This document shows positions 5,818-6,748 of a stretch of 6,748 nucleotides of DNA, piece by piece (within the stretch, counting starts at the first letter, position 1; each line of letters starts with the position of its first letter). Location: assembly GCA_021793875.1 (NCBI GenBank), contig JAJYRX010000082.1, positions 1-6,748 of the forward strand, read 5' to 3'. Source of the stretch: Pseudomonadota bacterium (GTDB lineage Bacteria; Pseudomonadota; Gammaproteobacteria; Burkholderiales; Burkholderiaceae_B). The notes below the pieces were generated by a model that saw only the letters and a list, made by a program, of their open reading frames with translations, did not search any database and had not been told where the DNA came from. The position numbers and the translations under genes are program-made.

Positions 5818-6177
5818 ATGCTTATACGCATACTGCTTAATACCGTTGGTTTAATTGCGGTGGTACTTGGCCTTATTGGGGTGTTTTTACCATTATTGCC
5901 AACCACACCATTTTTATTGCTTGCGCTTGCCTGTTTTGCACGCGGATCTGACCGTATGCACTCATGGCTGTTAAACAACCGCATACTGGGGCCAACATTA
6001 CAAAACATAATTAATAATAAGGGTATACCACTAAAAACAAAAATTATCGCAATAAGTTTTTTGTGGGTATCGCTTGCTATTTCAGCGTACATTATGCCTG
6101 TAGCATGGGCCAGGCCTTTGCTTCTTATACCAGGCCTGGGTGTAACAATTTACTTGTGGCGATATAAAACGCTATAA
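5818..6177 (+). CDS. ybaN: YbaN/DUF454 family inner-membrane protein
   Basis: A 119-residue hydrophobic protein matching the YbaN family (DUF454) in length and order. The N-terminal membrane segment (about 4-22) leads into the signature 'PLLPTTPFLLLALACFARGS' (25-44). A 'HSWLLNN' segment follows, then a short polar loop, and two further hydrophobic stretches (about 75-95 and 97-114) ending in 'YLWRYKTL'. E. coli YbaN shows the same 'LPTTPF..L...CFAR' core. The function is not established; it is a small inner-membrane protein of 3-4 segments. The ATG at 5818 is the only good start, since an in-frame TAA lies 24 nt upstream, but it has no Shine-Dalgarno. The gene is divergent from the regulator and overlaps the serS stop by 6 bp tail to tail. 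It is probably not part of the transporter operon. The symbol is given at family level. Confidence 0.85.
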   Translation: MLIRILLNTVGLIAVVLGLIGVFLPLLPTTPFLLLALACFARGSDRMHSWLLNNRILGPTLQNIINNKGIPLKTKIIAISFLWVSLAISAYIMPVAWARPLLLIPGLGVTIYLWRYKTL

Positions 6178-6748
6178 ATACTCTTTTCCGCCCATGTAAG
6201 GCCTAAGAGCTTCGGGAATTAATACACGACCATCTTCTTGCTGGTAGTTTTCTAGAACCGCCACCAATGCGCGCCCTACTGCCAAACCAGAACCGTTAAG
6301 GGTATGAACGTGATCGGTACGCTTTTTGTCTAGCCGGTAACGTGCTTTCAAACGTCTGGCCTGGAATGACTCACAGTTAGATATTGATGATATTTCACGC
6401 CAGGTATTTTGAGCGGGCAACCATACTTCGAGATCGTATGTTTTAGCAGCACTAAACCCCATGTCACCAGCACACAACTGCATAACCCTATATGGAAGGC
6501 CTAAGCGCTGTAATACTGTCTCAGCATGCTTAACCATATTTTCAAGTGCCTGATAGGATTCATCGGGGTGTACTATTTGCACTAGCTCTACTTTGTCAAA
6601 CTGGTGTTGACGGATAATGCCACGCATATCACGCCCACCACTACCTGCCTCAGAACGGAAGCAAGGTGTATGCGCAGTTAATTGTATAGGAAGATCTTCC
6701 TGGGTGAGAATTTGGTTTTGCACAGAACCGGTTAAGGTTATTTCAGAC
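6172..6748 (-). CDS. serS: Seryl-tRNA synthetase, C-terminal part of the catalytic domain (5' end outside window)
   Basis: About 192 C-terminal residues of a protein usually near 425 long, ending at a TAG stop; the frame is open to the right edge. A GTG at 6723 could be mistaken for a start but lies inside the conserved catalytic domain, after 'EITLTGS'. Class II synthetase motif 2 is clear: 'TPCFRSEAGSGGRDMRG' followed by 'RQHQFDKVE'. It is followed by 'GDMGFSAAKTYDLEVWLPAQ' and 'REISSISNCESFQARRL'. Motif 3 is 'NGSGLAVGRALVAVLENYQQ', and the protein ends 'LRPYMGGKEYL'. The enzyme charges tRNA-Ser (and tRNA-Sec where present) with serine in the cytoplasm. The C-terminus reads like gammaproteobacterial SerRS. 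Its 3' end overlaps the 3' end of ybaN by 6 bp on the opposite strand. A cognate tRNA-Ser(CGA) lies at the other end of this window. Confidence 0.97.
   Translation of the reverse strand, partial: SEITLTGSVQNQILTQEDLPIQLTAHTPCFRSEAGSGGRDMRGIIRQHQFDKVELVQIVHPDESYQALENMVKHAETVLQRLGLPYRVMQLCAGDMGFSAAKTYDLEVWLPAQNTWREISSISNCESFQARRLKARYRLDKKRTDHVHTLNGSGLAVGRALVAVLENYQQEDGRVLIPEALRPYMGGKEYL

Noticed and set aside
5793..6092. Minus-strand open frame of 99 residues
   Set aside because: It is antisense to ybaN, whose family match is clear; the predicted product has no recognisable domain.
1..6748. CRISPR array, insertion sequence or toxin-antitoxin pair
   Set aside because: No regularly spaced repeats, terminal inverted repeats with a transposase, or small paired genes of that kind are visible.

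Overview
The window looks like chromosomal DNA from a gammaproteobacterium, probably free-living or marine. The seryl-tRNA synthetase C-terminus, the YbaN-type inner-membrane protein and a Dnr-like Crp/Fnr regulator all read as gammaproteobacterial versions of their families. The DNA is moderately AT-rich by eye, and Shine-Dalgarno sequences are good on most genes. The taxon is an inference; no marker fixes genus or family.

Layout, left to right. Positions 2-340 (+) hold the C-terminal end of a saccharopine dehydrogenase/reductase family gene cut by the window edge. A complete tRNA-Ser(CGA) with an encoded CCA follows at 391-480 (+). Only 3 bp beyond it lies the 3' end of a long minus-strand cluster. 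Read in the direction of transcription, this cluster is: a Crp/Fnr-family regulator (5756-5076), a 160 bp intergenic region that probably carries the operon promoter, ridA (4915-4571), dctQ (4535-4050), dctM (4057-2756), dctP (2739-1753) and a DadA-like FAD amino-acid dehydrogenase (1722-484). Divergent from the regulator, at 5818-6177 (+), is a ybaN/DUF454 membrane protein gene. Its 3' end overlaps by 6 bp the 3' end of serS, which enters from the right edge on the minus strand (6748-6172).

How the genes fit together. The five genes ridA-dctQ-dctM-dctP-dadA are tightly packed (8 bp overlap, or gaps of 16, 30 and 35 bp) with no visible terminators, so they are probably one operon. A plausible pathway is capture of an amino-acid-like carboxylate in the periplasm by DctP, Na+-coupled import by DctQM, oxidation of the amine to an imine by the FAD enzyme, and hydrolysis of the imine to a 2-oxo acid plus ammonium by RidA. 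The substrate cannot be read from sequence. A D-amino acid or a cyclic or N-substituted amino acid such as a hydroxy-D-proline are candidates, but no racemase, epimerase or downstream hydroxyproline enzyme is present. The regulator has an Fnr-type recognition helix (E-x-x-S-R) but lacks Fnr's cysteine cluster and the Crp cAMP-site arginine-serine. It most resembles Dnr-type regulators, and may link this uptake/oxidation module to respiratory or redox state.

I see no mobile element, CRISPR array or clearly undescribed system. The most useful leads are the regulator-operon link, the two divergent genes without Shine-Dalgarno sequences, and the tight convergence of the operon on tRNA-Ser.
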